Assembly (NCBI RefSeq): GCF_022489065.1
Contig: NZ_JAKVTW010000001.1
Coordinates: 558,001 to 622,000 of the forward strand
Source of the DNA: Vreelandella neptunia
Lineage (GTDB): Bacteria > Pseudomonadota > Gammaproteobacteria > Pseudomonadales > Halomonadaceae
DNA: 64,000 nucleotides
Direction: 5' to 3'
Below are positions 27,823 to 37,816 of the stretch, in pieces. Every line of letters starts with the position of its first letter. Position 1 is the first letter of the stretch. A program made the translations under genes and the position numbers. The notes beneath the pieces were generated by a model, which had not been told where the DNA came from, searched no databases, and saw only the letters and a list, made by a program, of their open reading frames with translations.

Positions 27823-29320
27823 TGTTGCCCAGGCCAGGGATTAAAATAGGCGATGGAACGCCGTTCTGGAATTTTGCCCAAGGCAGCTCACGGTAAATAC
27901 GCCCATCGTCATTTAAATACAGCGTTCCGGTACTGCCATTCAAACCGTTGAGTTGGTTAAGGTCTGAGAAGCGAATGGCCAGTTCGTAAGCATCAACCCC
28001 CATTGCCATCAGGCGGAACATGGATGCATCAGATTCATCGCGCAGGCTCTGATAGGTTGCTGCAAAGGGCAGAGCTTCTTCACCGCCGACGGCGGCGTCC
28101 GGAATTTGCCAAGGAATATCCACAAACATCACGTCATTGAGGTCTTGATCGAGGCGCGTTTGCAGGCGCCCCTCATGTAAATGAGACGTGGCATAAATGG
28201 GTAGGTTGGGCGCGTAATAGTAATCCATGGTGGGCGGTACTTGGCGCGCATATTCCGGCAAGGCAAGCAGGAAAAGGGCGTCAATATTGTTCAAACGGGC
28301 GCGCTCGCCGCTGACGTTAAGAGCGGTTTGCACGGCATTGGACACCGAACTTTCAGGGTTGTAGCGGACAGCATTGGTGATTTCCCCCCCCTGGCCGTGC
28401 CACTCATTCCAAAAGGCTTCACCAACGCGGCGGCCCCAGCCGTTATCGGGCACCATCATGGACATCTGGCGGTGGCCATCTTGCCAGGCGCGGCGTGCGG
28501 CTTGGCGCGCTTCATCTTCGGCTGAGAGACCATACTGGAAAAGTCGCTGTGCCTGATTGCTATCGCCATTGCCATAATTGAGGGCAAGAGTGGGTAGGGG
28601 CACGCTATCGCGCTGCTCAAGCTGGGTGACTTGATCTTTGTCTAGCGGCCCGATAATGAGCTGAGCGTTCATCTGCTGGGCGCGATCATAAAGCTCGTCC
28701 AGCGAATAGCGCGAGGCGTCGAGGAAGTTTAATTCGACATTGCCACCTTTAACTTGATGGTGCTGACGCATCGCAGAGGCGATGGTGTTCGCCACGCTGC
28801 TGAGCGGGCCTGATTCAGGCAGGGCAACCACTATACGGCGTATGTCCTGGCCTTCAAGTTCAGGCAGAGCAACACTCACCGCACCGCTGGGTTGATCGAG
28901 CGCTCCGCGGGCCCAGCTCTGACGCTCAGCAAGCGTTTGTTGCTGGTTCGCTTGCATCGGTAGTTCGTCGTCTAATACTTGAGTTGCACGGAGCACGGCC
29001 CGGGGCTCATTTAACGCTCGGCCCAGTTCGGAGAACAGTAGCGCCCAGCGCACGCGATCTGGCTCTGATAAGAGACTCTCATCAATGCCATCTGCGGTCT
29101 CAAAGGCTCTTTCGCGCTCACCTTGTTGAGCCATAATATTGGCTGCTTCCAAGCGCGTTTTGGCTGCTTGTTCTGGTGCTTGTTGCTCCGCTTGGCTGAG
29201 TAGCTGACCTGGGTCTTCAGCAGGCACACGGTCTACCACGCTTGGCGACTGCATCGCACAGCCTGCAACGAGAAATGCCACAAGGGTGGCGGCGAGTAAG
29301 CCACGTAATGACTGTTTCAT
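27812..29320 (-). CDS. lpoA: Penicillin-binding protein activator LpoA
   Basis: 502 aa outer-membrane lipoprotein. The signal ends in VAGC with Cys21. An N-terminal TPR-like helical part is followed by a periplasmic-binding-protein-like domain (IRRIVVALPESGPLSSVANTIASAMRQ ... MSMMVPDNGWGRRVGEAFWNEW). LpoA reaches through the peptidoglycan to stimulate PBP1A. ATG 29320 has GGAAGGA upstream; a longer frame to 29398 is not conserved. yraN follows with overlap. Confidence 0.93.
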   Translation of the reverse strand: MKQSLRGLLAATLVAFLVAGCAMQSPSVVDRVPAEDPGQLLSQAEQQAPEQAAKTRLEAANIMAQQGERERAFETADGIDESLLSEPDRVRWALLFSELGRALNEPRAVLRATQVLDDELPMQANQQQTLAERQSWARGALDQPSGAVSVALPELEGQDIRRIVVALPESGPLSSVANTIASAMRQHHQVKGGNVELNFLDASRYSLDELYDRAQQMNAQLIIGPLDKDQVTQLEQRDSVPLPTLALNYGNGDSNQAQRLFQYGLSAEDEARQAARRAWQDGHRQMSMMVPDNGWGRRVGEAFWNEWHGQGGEITNAVRYNPESSVSNAVQTALNVSGERARLNNIDALFLLALPEYARQVPPTMDYYYAPNLPIYATSHLHEGRLQTRLDQDLNDVMFVDIPWQIPDAAVGGEEALPFAATYQSLRDESDASMFRLMAMGVDAYELAIRFSDLNQLNGLNGSTGTLYLNDDGRIYRELPWAKFQNGVPSPILIPGLGNSGE

Positions 29321-29411
29321 GTATCCTTCCTTAAGTTTCCATTTGCGCCGTCGCTGCCTGCCAGCGATTGCCGAGGCCACTGCACAAGCATAGCGCACCG
29401 GTAGAGCAAGC

Positions 29412-29465
29412 CATCAACGAATCGAGCGTCATCGACGAATTGAAAGTCATCAACGAATTGAGAGT
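29412..29465. repeat. Three 18-bp tandem repeats directly before rsmI
   Basis: Units at 29412, 29430 and 29448 read CATCAACGAATCGAGCGT, CATCGACGAATTGAAAGT and CATCAACGAATTGAGAGT; neighbours match 15-16 of 18. The array ends 5 bp before the rsmI ATG, so the GAGAG of the last unit is the only ribosome binding site candidate, and each copy carries a similar purine patch. Confidence 0.88.
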
Positions 29466-29470
29466 CAACA

Positions 29471-30328
29471 ATGACAGACCATAATCCGGGCACATTGTAC
29501 GTGGTTGCTACGCCAATTGGGAATTTGGACGACTTAACGACGCGTGCCATAAAGGTGTTAAGCCAAGTGACGCGGATTGCGGCTGAAGATACGCGCCATA
29601 GTGGGCGCCTGTTGACGCATTTAGGGCTCAACAAGCCCATGCTCTCGCTGCATGAACACAACGAGGCGCGCCGGGTAGACACCTTGGACGGGTATCTTGC
29701 CGCAGGCGAAGATATTGCCTTAATCAGTGACGCAGGAACACCGTTGATTAGTGATCCTGGCTTTGTATTAGTGCGCGAACTGCGGGCGCGCAATCGGCAC
29801 ATAGTGCCCATCCCTGGCCCCTGTGCGCTGATTACTGCGCTTTCGGGGGCTGGTCTACCCACCGATAAGTTCGTTTTTGCCGGGTTTTTGCCCGCCAAGT
29901 CAGGCGCTCGACGTCAAGCGTTAGAGGGTTGGAAAGCCCGTGAAGAGACGTTGGTATTTTATGAATCACCTCACCGTATCGTGCACACACTGGAGGCGCT
30001 TCAGGAGCAAATGGCCGGGCGGGATGTCGTGTTGGCCCGCGAGCTGACCAAAACCTTCGAAACATTCTTGCACGGCACGCCTGAGAGTTTGCTTGAGCAG
30101 TTAGCTGCCGACCCTAATCAGGCTCGCGGCGAATTTGTAGTGATTGTTGCCGGAGCCCCGCCGGTCGAGCAGAGCGAGCATCAAGATATATCAGCAGATG
30201 CCTTGTTAGCGGCACTGCTGGCAGAGGGTGTGGGGGTTAAGCAGAGTGCTGCCATTGCTGCACGAATGCTCGGCGGCCGTAAGCAAGTTTGGTATGCCCG
30301 CTTGCAAGCAATTAAAGGTGAGCATTGA
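29471..30328 (+). CDS. rsmI: 16S rRNA (cytidine1402-2'-O)-methyltransferase RsmI
   Basis: 285 aa, tetrapyrrole-methylase fold. TLYVVATPIGNLDDLTTRAIKVLSQVTRIAAEDTRHSGRLL opens it, and the SAM-site loops ALISDAGTPLISDPGFVLVRE and PIPGPCALITALSGAGLPTDKFVF follow. It methylates C1402 in the P site together with RsmH, encoded 470 bp downstream. It is divergent to lpoA and lies just before rnpB. Confidence 0.95.
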   Translation: MTDHNPGTLYVVATPIGNLDDLTTRAIKVLSQVTRIAAEDTRHSGRLLTHLGLNKPMLSLHEHNEARRVDTLDGYLAAGEDIALISDAGTPLISDPGFVLVRELRARNRHIVPIPGPCALITALSGAGLPTDKFVFAGFLPAKSGARRQALEGWKAREETLVFYESPHRIVHTLEALQEQMAGRDVVLARELTKTFETFLHGTPESLLEQLAADPNQARGEFVVIVAGAPPVEQSEHQDISADALLAALLAEGVGVKQSAAIAARMLGGRKQVWYARLQAIKGEH

Positions 30329-30360
30329 GGCAAGTCGAGGGCGCTGGTATGCTTGCCGCC

Positions 30361-30729
<369 letters not shown>

Positions 30730-30742
30730 CATTTCCACATCA

Positions 30743-30766
30743 GGGCGTGCCAGCACGCTCTTTATT
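30743..30766 (+). terminator. Terminator-like hairpin after rnpB
   Basis: GGGCGTG/CACGCTC arms with a CCAG loop are followed by TTTATT, suited to ending rnpB before rsmH. Confidence 0.7.
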
Positions 30767-30798
30767 ACGTTGTCTCTAACATCTTGTGTGAGAAAAAA

Positions 30799-31755
30799 AT
30801 GTCTTCTCCTGACGCTGAACAGGTTGCTTCCCGCTTTCGCCATACCAGCGTACTACTGGAGGGTGCTGTTGATGCCCTGGTGCATGATGATCAAGGTGTC
30901 TATTTAGACGGTACTTTCGGGAGAGGCGGTCACTCACGGTTAATTCTTGATCGGCTAGGTGAGCAGGGCCAGCTACTCGCCATGGATCGCGACCCTCAAG
31001 CAATTGCCGCAGCGGCTGATATTGATGATCGGCGCTTTCAAATTACCCAGCGTGAATTTGCTCAGCTAGCCGAGTTTGCCCGCGAGCAGGGCGTGTTCGG
31101 AAAGCTTTCCGGCGTGCTGCTCGATGTTGGCGTTTCCTCTCCCCAGCTTGATGATCCCGAGCGTGGCTTCAGCTTTATGCGTGATGGTCCGCTGGATATG
31201 CGTATGGATCCAACCCAGGGTCAGAGCGTTGCTGAATTTTTGGCGCGCGCCAGTGAAGCTGATATTGCCTATGTGTTTAAAACCTATGGTGAAGAGCGCT
31301 ATGCCAAGCGTCTAGCCCGGGCGGTGGTGACACGCCGAGTTGAGAAGCCGTTTACCCATACGGTAGATTTGGCTGAAGTGCTTAAAGTTGCCCACCCTGC
31401 CTGGGAAAAAGGGCGTCACCCTGCCACAAAAGCATTTCAAGGGCTGCGTATATTCGTCAACGGTGAACTTGAACAGTTGGACAGCGCACTAGATGCGGCG
31501 CTTGAGGCGCTTGCTCCTGGCGGTCACTTGGTGGTGATTAGTTTTCACTCACTGGAAGATCGCCGTGTGAAGCGCTTTATCCGTCATCATGTGCGCGGTG
31601 ACACTGATCTGCCCCGTGGGGTGCCTATTCGCGACGATCAAATGAATCGGCGCCTTGAGGCACTGGGCAAAGGCGTGCGGCCAAGCGATGAAGAAGTGGA
31701 TGCTAATCCTCGCTCGCGAAGCGCCGTGATGCGCGCTGCACGCAAACGGATGTAA
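30799..31755 (+). CDS. rsmH: 16S rRNA (cytosine1402-N4)-methyltransferase RsmH (MraW)
   Basis: 318 aa. [36 protein letters not shown] holds the SAM motif, and [27 protein letters not shown] follows; the end has [14 protein letters not shown]. It methylates N4 of C1402. It heads the dcw cluster. ATG 30799 is chosen since earlier frame lies within rnpB; the Shine-Dalgarno is weak (GTGAGA). No mraZ precedes it. Confidence 0.96.
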   Translation: MSSPDAEQVASRFRHTSVLLEGAVDALVHDDQGVYLDGTFGRGGHSRLILDRLGEQGQLLAMDRDPQAIAAAADIDDRRFQITQREFAQLAEFAREQGVFGKLSGVLLDVGVSSPQLDDPERGFSFMRDGPLDMRMDPTQGQSVAEFLARASEADIAYVFKTYGEERYAKRLARAVVTRRVEKPFTHTVDLAEVLKVAHPAWEKGRHPATKAFQGLRIFVNGELEQLDSALDAALEALAPGGHLVVISFHSLEDRRVKRFIRHHVRGDTDLPRGVPIRDDQMNRRLEALGKGVRPSDEEVDANPRSRSAVMRAARKRM

Positions 31756-31757
31756 TC

Positions 31758-32093
31758 ATGAGTATGGATCGGATTGAGCAGTGGGCAGCCTCGCTACGTA
31801 CCGAGTGGCCGTTCAAGCTGCGTTTACGCCCCTGGCCGGTGGTTATTAGTCTGTTATTTATACTCTGCATGGCCTCTGGGCTAGGCGTGGTCATCACCAC
31901 GCATATGACGCGAGTTCAATTTGCTCAGCTGCAACAGCTAGAGCAAGAGGAGAACCAGCTGCAAACTGAGTGGGGTCAGCTACTGCTCGAAGAGGGGGCA
32001 TGGTCAACGCCAGCCCGAATTGAGCAAATTGCGACTGAGCGCCTGGGTATGCGAATCCCTGATGTCCATGATGTTGAGGTGATTCGGCCATGA
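31758..32093 (+). CDS. ftsL: Cell division protein FtsL
   Basis: 111 aa bitopic protein. The membrane segment is PVVISLLFILCMASGLGVVITTHMT, followed by a leucine-zipper-like coil (QFAQLQQLEQEENQLQTEWGQLLLE). It joins FtsB and FtsQ to activate FtsWI. It overlaps ftsI by 4 bases at its end. Confidence 0.9.
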   Translation: MSMDRIEQWAASLRTEWPFKLRLRPWPVVISLLFILCMASGLGVVITTHMTRVQFAQLQQLEQEENQLQTEWGQLLLEEGAWSTPARIEQIATERLGMRIPDVHDVEVIRP

Positions 32094-33796
32094 GAAGCGA
32101 GCGTCGAGGAGGCACCTCCCGCCAGGCACCGATTGCGCCCCCGTTGGGTGGCGGACGGTTCGTATTTATCTTGCTTGCGATTGGCTTGGCGTCAGCTATT
32201 TTAATCGGCCGTATTACGCTGCTTCAGGTCATTGATCGGCCTTTTCTACAGAGCCAGGGCGACGCACGAACCCTGCGCCATGAAGCGATTCCCGCCCACC
32301 GCGGTATGATCACCGACCGTAATGGTGAGCCGCTGGCTATTTCTACCCCGGTTGTTACCATCTGGGCGAATCCCCAGGAGTTGCCCGAGGATGCCATTCA
32401 GCGCGTCATGCTTGCCCAGGCGTTAGGCATGACGCTGGATGACTTTGAGTCGCGGGTGGCACGCTTTAGCGAGCGTGAATTTATGTATTTACGCCGTCAA
32501 ATGACGCCTGCAGCTGCTCAGCAGATTCTTAATCTACGTACTCCCGGTGTCTATCCCCAGCGTGAATACAAGCGCTACTATCCGGCGGGTGAAGTGGCTG
32601 CGCAATTACTGGGCGTTACCAACGTTGATGACATTGGACAAGAGGGCTTAGAGCTCTCCTATCAGCCCTATTTAGCAGGCCACCCTGGACAGCGGCGGGT
32701 TATCAAGGATCGCCGCGGGCGTCTGGTGCGTGAGCTGGGCGTGATTAACGAAGCCCAGCCGGGTGGCGAGCTCACCCTGGCCATCGATCAGCGCATTCAG
32801 TATATGGCGTACCGTGAGCTGCGCGCTGCCGTCGCCGAAAATGAGGCTGACGGCGGCGTACTAGTGATGATGGATGCGCGCACGGGCGAAGTGTTGGCAA
32901 TGGCTAATTTACCCTCTTATAACCCTAACAACCGGGCAGGGCTCGATCCGCGCGGACTACGTAACCAAGCGCTGGTGGACGTATTCGAGCCAGGTTCGGT
33001 GATGAAGCCGCTGGCGATGGCGGCTATTTTGGAGAGCGGTGTTGTAGACCGGGACGTCATAGTGGATACATCGCCCGGTTGGATGCGCTTGGATCAGTTT
33101 ACGATTCGCGATTTTCGTAACTATGGCGAATTGGATTTGCCGGGTATTTTGGAAAAATCTTCGAATATTGGTATGTCTCGCTTGGCGCTGCAACTGAGTG
33201 ATACCGCAATTTGGGAAAAGTATAACCAGCTAGGGTTAGGGCAGGCGCCTGGGACTGGTTTTCCGGGTGAGTCGACGGGTAGTTTGCCGGCACCGGTGCG
33301 CTGGTCGCGCAGCGAGCGCGCAGCACTCTCTTATGGCTACGGACTATCGGTCTCGGCAGTTCAGTTAGCGAGTGCATACACGGCGTTAGCTAATGACGGT
33401 GTACGTCTGCAGCCCTCCCTTTTGCGGCTTTCTGAGCCCCCTCAAGGTATTCCCGCAATATCACCTTCAGTAGCCAATGATCTGTTAAATATTTTAGAAA
33501 CCTCGGTAGCCGCCTATACCGGTGGTCGGCGTGCCCGCGTTGAAGGTTATCGCGTGGGTGGCAAGACGGGGACTGTGCGTAAGAGTGGTCAGCAAGGCTA
33601 TACCACCGATGCGTATCGCAGTGTTTTCGCAGGCATTGCGCCTATTTCCGATCCGCGTATTGTGACTGTTGTGATGATTGATCATCCCAAAGCTGGCGAG
33701 TTTTATGGGGGGGCTGTCGCTGCCCCGGTTTTTTCCAGTGTGACGGGGAATGCTTTACGTTTACTGGACGTTCCGCCAGATCACGATGCAGAGTAG
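32090..33796 (+). CDS. ftsI: Septal peptidoglycan transpeptidase FtsI (PBP3)
   Basis: 568 aa class B penicillin-binding protein. One membrane segment (about 24-43), a dimerisation domain, then the transpeptidase domain with Ser303 in PGSVMKPL (SxxK), SSN at 357-359 and KTG at 492-494. It crosslinks septal peptidoglycan with FtsW. It starts 4 bp inside ftsL (ATGA). Confidence 0.97.
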   Translation: MRSERRGGTSRQAPIAPPLGGGRFVFILLAIGLASAILIGRITLLQVIDRPFLQSQGDARTLRHEAIPAHRGMITDRNGEPLAISTPVVTIWANPQELPEDAIQRVMLAQALGMTLDDFESRVARFSEREFMYLRRQMTPAAAQQILNLRTPGVYPQREYKRYYPAGEVAAQLLGVTNVDDIGQEGLELSYQPYLAGHPGQRRVIKDRRGRLVRELGVINEAQPGGELTLAIDQRIQYMAYRELRAAVAENEADGGVLVMMDARTGEVLAMANLPSYNPNNRAGLDPRGLRNQALVDVFEPGSVMKPLAMAAILESGVVDRDVIVDTSPGWMRLDQFTIRDFRNYGELDLPGILEKSSNIGMSRLALQLSDTAIWEKYNQLGLGQAPGTGFPGESTGSLPAPVRWSRSERAALSYGYGLSVSAVQLASAYTALANDGVRLQPSLLRLSEPPQGIPAISPSVANDLLNILETSVAAYTGGRRARVEGYRVGGKTGTVRKSGQQGYTTDAYRSVFAGIAPISDPRIVTVVMIDHPKAGEFYGGAVAAPVFSSVTGNALRLLDVPPDHDAE

Positions 33797-33814
33797 TTTT
33801 TTTAAGGAGATTTC

Positions 33815-35308
33815 ATGACGCTGAGTCCAGTCGATGTGATGACGGCGCTCGCGCAGGTATGGCCTAAGTCACCGTTACCCGCTGACCTGCCTGCGCTGCC
33901 AGATCGGGTGCGCATTGAAATGGATTCCCGCAAGCTACAGGCGGGCGATATTTTTGTGGCAGTGCCGGGTAGTCAGCGTGATGGTCGCGACTTTATCGAG
34001 CAAGCGCTTGAAGCTGGCGCTGCGCTAATTTTGGCTCAGGGCCCGCAGGGCGATGTGGTGCTAGAAGGCCGTGTGCTAAAACTGCCGCATCTTTCGATGC
34101 GTTTAGGTGAGCTAGGGCGTGCTTTGTTTAAGGTGCCGCAAGATATTGAAGTGATTGGTGTGACCGGCACCAATGGTAAGAGCTCGGTCACCCACTATAT
34201 TGCCGCCCTAAGCGAAGCGTTGGGTACACCGACAGGCTTGATAGGCACGTTGGGCGTTGGCCGCCCCGGTGAGCTACGCGATAGCGGCTTAACCACGCCG
34301 GGTTCCTTAGCGCTCCAGTCGACACTTGGTGAGCTTGCCAGCCAAGGGGTGCGTCGTGTGGCTCTTGAAGCATCTTCCCATGCCCTTGATCAGCACCGTT
34401 TAGAAACCGTCAATGTAAGCGTGGCCGTGTTTACCAATTTGACTCGCGACCATTTGGATTATCACGGCAGCATGGCCGCTTACGCGGCATCAAAAGCGAA
34501 GCTTTTCCGGCGCTCTGAGCTTCGCCTGGCGGTAGTCAATGGCGATGATCCTTTAGCGCGCTTAATGTTGGCAGGTTGCAACAGCAATGTGCGTGTATTG
34601 GCGACGGGGCAAGATGAGGCCGTTACATTGCGCGTACTGGACTGGCAGGCCTCTGAGCAGGGTCAACAGGCCATGATTGCGACTCCCGATGGCGAAAAAA
34701 TGCTCAGGTTAGGTTTAATAGGGCGTTTTAACTTAGATAACGTGCTACTGGCGATGACTGTGCTGTATGGGTTGGGTGAATCACTCGATGAACTCTTTTT
34801 AGCCGCTTCGTCGCTTACGCCGGTCCAGGGCCGTATGGAGCTCTATCGTGATACTAATGCGCCCAGCGTCATCGTTGATTATGCCCATACGCCTGATGCT
34901 CTGTATAACGCACTGAAAGCGCTCCGGGCCCACTTGGGCGATACTGGCAAATTGTGGTGTGTGTTTGGCTGTGGTGGAGAGCGCGATACCGGTAAGCGAG
35001 CCGAAATGGCTAAAGCCGCAGAGCCGTTGGCAGATCATATTATCGTTACCGACGATAACCCCCGCCACGAACCCGCTGAGCAAATCCGTCAACAGATCTT
35101 GTCTGGATTCTCTGATGTCGCCAATCCTGTTGAAATCGGCGAGCGCCGCGAGGCCGTAGCGACCGCTATTCAGCAAGCCGCCGCCCAGGATGTCGTGCTA
35201 ATCGCCGGCAAAGGGCATGAGGCGTACCAGGATATCAAAGGGGTACGCTACGACTATGCCGATAGCGAAGAGATCCAGCGCGCCTTTGCCGCCAGGAGAT
35301 ATCAATAA
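33815..35308 (+). CDS. murE: UDP-MurNAc-L-Ala-D-Glu:meso-diaminopimelate ligase MurE
   Basis: 497 aa Mur ligase. The ATP-binding motif is IGVTGTNGKSSVTHYIAA, the DAP-recognition motif is DDNPRHEPAEQI, and the C-terminal domain holds FGCGGERDTGKRAEM. The DNPR motif shows it adds meso-diaminopimelate, as in Gram-negative walls. AAGGAG precedes ATG 33815. The stop overlaps the murF start. Confidence 0.97.
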   Translation: MTLSPVDVMTALAQVWPKSPLPADLPALPDRVRIEMDSRKLQAGDIFVAVPGSQRDGRDFIEQALEAGAALILAQGPQGDVVLEGRVLKLPHLSMRLGELGRALFKVPQDIEVIGVTGTNGKSSVTHYIAALSEALGTPTGLIGTLGVGRPGELRDSGLTTPGSLALQSTLGELASQGVRRVALEASSHALDQHRLETVNVSVAVFTNLTRDHLDYHGSMAAYAASKAKLFRRSELRLAVVNGDDPLARLMLAGCNSNVRVLATGQDEAVTLRVLDWQASEQGQQAMIATPDGEKMLRLGLIGRFNLDNVLLAMTVLYGLGESLDELFLAASSLTPVQGRMELYRDTNAPSVIVDYAHTPDALYNALKALRAHLGDTGKLWCVFGCGGERDTGKRAEMAKAAEPLADHIIVTDDNPRHEPAEQIRQQILSGFSDVANPVEIGERREAVATAIQQAAAQDVVLIAGKGHEAYQDIKGVRYDYADSEEIQRAFAARRYQ

Positions 35309-36666
35309 TGCGCTGGGCTCTTGGGGAAATTGCCTCGATCCTGTGCATTGAGGCACCCAGTGGAAATGCTCAGCTCTGCATAAATTCGGTAGTGACCGAT
35401 AGTCGCAAAATTACCCCGGGCTGCCTTTTCGTTGCGCTGAAAGGGCCAAATTTTGACGGCCATAATTTTGTAGGGCGCGCGCTTGAGCTAGGTGCCGCGG
35501 CGGCATTGGTTGATACTCCTGCCGAGCGTGACCTACCTCAATTGATATGCCCTGATACACGTCTCGCATTAGGGCTCTTAGCAGGCGCGCACCGGCAAGC
35601 ATGGCAGGGGCCTTTGGTGGCGATAACCGGTAATAGTGGCAAAACGACCGTAAAGGAGATGTGTGCTGCCCTGTTAGTGCCGCTTGGCAGCGTATTAGCC
35701 ACCGAGGGTAATTTGAATAATGATTTTGGCGCGCCGCTAACATTATTGAGATTGCAGCCCGATCATCAAGCCGCAGTGATAGAGCTTGGCGCTAACCATT
35801 TAGGCGAAATTGCCTGGACAGCCCCATTGGCAAAACCCGATGTGGCGATTATTACCAATGTCACCGGCGCCCATGTAGGTGAATTCGGCGGCATGGGCCA
35901 GATCGCTCAGGCAAAAAGCGAGCTACTTGCCGGGCTGAGCGAGCAGGGCACAGCCATCATCAATCGCGATGATAACTACTACACGTTTTGGGCGGCACGC
36001 GCGGCCCCGCGTAAAGTCGTAAGCTTCGGCTTTCATCCCCAAGCGGATGTGAGCGCCTCAGCGCTTTCCTGTGATCCGCAAGGGCGGTATGCTTTCACGC
36101 TAATGCACCATGGTCGAGCGCTGGGATGCGTGCGTTTACCGCTTCTCGGTAAGCATAATGTCAGTAACGCGCTGGCCGCAGCAGCTGCTGCATTAACGCT
36201 AGGCGTGCCTGAAGAGCAGATAGTGTTACGACTTGAGACGCTTCAAGCACTGTCGGGACGTTTAACGGTGGTGTCTGGAGTGCGAGGTGTCACCGTGTTG
36301 GATGACACTTACAATGCCAATCCAGGGGCGGTAAAAGCGGCTCTGGATACCCTCGCGAGTTGCCCAGCCCCACGCTGGTGTGCGTTAGGGGCAATGGGCG
36401 AGCTGGGGGAAGATTCGGCAGCGCTGCACGCGGATATAGGCCGCTATGCCGCTGAGCTTGGCATTGATGAATTTCTAACGCTGGGCGAAGCCGCGCGCGC
36501 CGCCAGCGAAGCTTTTGGTCGTGGGCTGCATTTTAACGATCACGAGGCGCTAACGCGTCATGTCACTAATACTTTGCCGCCGGACACCACACTGCTGGTG
36601 AAAGGGTCGCGCAGTGCGGGCATGGAATATGTCGTCAATGCACTGCGTTCGGATGAAATAAGGTAA
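35308..36666 (+). CDS. murF: UDP-MurNAc-tripeptide:D-Ala-D-Ala ligase MurF
   Basis: 452 aa Mur ligase. LVAITGNSGKTTVKEMCAAL is the ATP motif, NNDFGAPLTLLRL follows, and the C-terminus has VLDDTYNANPGAVKAALDTLA. It adds D-Ala-D-Ala to complete the pentapeptide. It starts at the murE stop (TAATG). Confidence 0.96.
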   Translation: MRWALGEIASILCIEAPSGNAQLCINSVVTDSRKITPGCLFVALKGPNFDGHNFVGRALELGAAAALVDTPAERDLPQLICPDTRLALGLLAGAHRQAWQGPLVAITGNSGKTTVKEMCAALLVPLGSVLATEGNLNNDFGAPLTLLRLQPDHQAAVIELGANHLGEIAWTAPLAKPDVAIITNVTGAHVGEFGGMGQIAQAKSELLAGLSEQGTAIINRDDNYYTFWAARAAPRKVVSFGFHPQADVSASALSCDPQGRYAFTLMHHGRALGCVRLPLLGKHNVSNALAAAAAALTLGVPEEQIVLRLETLQALSGRLTVVSGVRGVTVLDDTYNANPGAVKAALDTLASCPAPRWCALGAMGELGEDSAALHADIGRYAAELGIDEFLTLGEAARAASEAFGRGLHFNDHEALTRHVTNTLPPDTTLLVKGSRSAGMEYVVNALRSDEIR

Positions 36667-36675
36667 ACGCCGTTC

Positions 36676-37758
36676 ATGTTACTTCACTTGGCGAATTTTC
36701 TGTCGCAGTATCAATCTGATTTTCAGGTCGTTAATTATTTAACCCTACGCGTAATTTTAGGCGCCCTCACTTCATTGATGCTCTGTTTGTGGCTAGGGCC
36801 ATGGATGATTCGGCGTCTTGTCGAGGGACAGATAGGACAATCCGTGCGCGATGATGGCCCTCAGTCGCATCTTTCTAAAGCGGGTACCCCAACGATGGGG
36901 GGGGCGATGATTATACTGGCCATCGCCATCAGTACTTTACTGTGGGGTGACTTAACCAACCTCTATATCTGGGTGGTGTTGGGCGTCACGCTAGGGTTTG
37001 GTGCCATCGGTTGGGTTGATGATTACCGCAAAGTAGTTGAGAAAAACCCGCGTGGTTTGCCTGCCCGCTGGAAGTATTTCTGGCAATCAGTCGTGGGCCT
37101 GGGGGCCGCTGTACTGCTCTATCTAACGGCCTCCACGCCGGTTGAAACCAGTTTGTTGGTGCCACTGTTTAAAGAGGTGGCTCTGCCGCTGGGCGTTTTC
37201 TATATCGTACTCACTTACTTCGTGATTGTTGGTAGCTCCAATGCGGTGAATTTAACCGATGGTCTTGATGGCCTGGCCATAATGCCTACGGTATTAGTCG
37301 CCATGGGCCTGTCGGTATTTGCTTATGCAAGTGGTAATACCGTATTTGCCGAGTACCTGCATATTCCGTTTATTGCCGGAACCGGTGAGCTGGCAGTGTT
37401 CTGCGCCACCATAGCCGGTGCAGGTCTTGGGTTTTTATGGTTTAACACTTATCCCGCCCAGGTCTTTATGGGTGATGTGGGTGCCTTGGCATTAGGTGCT
37501 GCCTTGGGTGTAGTGGCAGTGATTGTGCGTCAGGAGATTGTGCTGTTTATCATGGGCGGCATTTTTGTCATGGAAACCATATCCGTTATCCTTCAGGTGG
37601 GATCCTACAAACTCACCGGCCGCCGCATCTTCCGAATGGCTCCCTTACATCACCATTATGAATTAAAAGGCTGGCCTGAACCGCGGGTAATCGTGCGTTT
37701 TTGGATCATTACCGTGGTGCTGGTGCTGCTTGGCCTCGCAACGCTCAAAATCCGATAA
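36676..37758 (+). CDS. mraY: Phospho-MurNAc-pentapeptide translocase MraY
   Basis: 360 aa, ten predicted membrane segments. [18 protein letters not shown] is near the start, [22 protein letters not shown] holds the DDxx active site, and [10 protein letters not shown] and the late HHHYELKGW follow. It makes lipid I from UDP-MurNAc-pentapeptide and undecaprenyl phosphate. Confidence 0.97.
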   Translation: MLLHLANFLSQYQSDFQVVNYLTLRVILGALTSLMLCLWLGPWMIRRLVEGQIGQSVRDDGPQSHLSKAGTPTMGGAMIILAIAISTLLWGDLTNLYIWVVLGVTLGFGAIGWVDDYRKVVEKNPRGLPARWKYFWQSVVGLGAAVLLYLTASTPVETSLLVPLFKEVALPLGVFYIVLTYFVIVGSSNAVNLTDGLDGLAIMPTVLVAMGLSVFAYASGNTVFAEYLHIPFIAGTGELAVFCATIAGAGLGFLWFNTYPAQVFMGDVGALALGAALGVVAVIVRQEIVLFIMGGIFVMETISVILQVGSYKLTGRRIFRMAPLHHHYELKGWPEPRVIVRFWIITVVLVLLGLATLKIR

Positions 37759-37816
37759 TGTATCTGGCCATGCGTGCATCTGCCGCCCGTTGGCGTGATG
37801 CGAGAGGGAGCCTGTG

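Noticed and set aside
29317..29898. 193-codon minus-strand ORF
   Set aside because: It is antisense to rsmI and its Val-Asp repeats simply reflect the 18-bp repeats in the gap.
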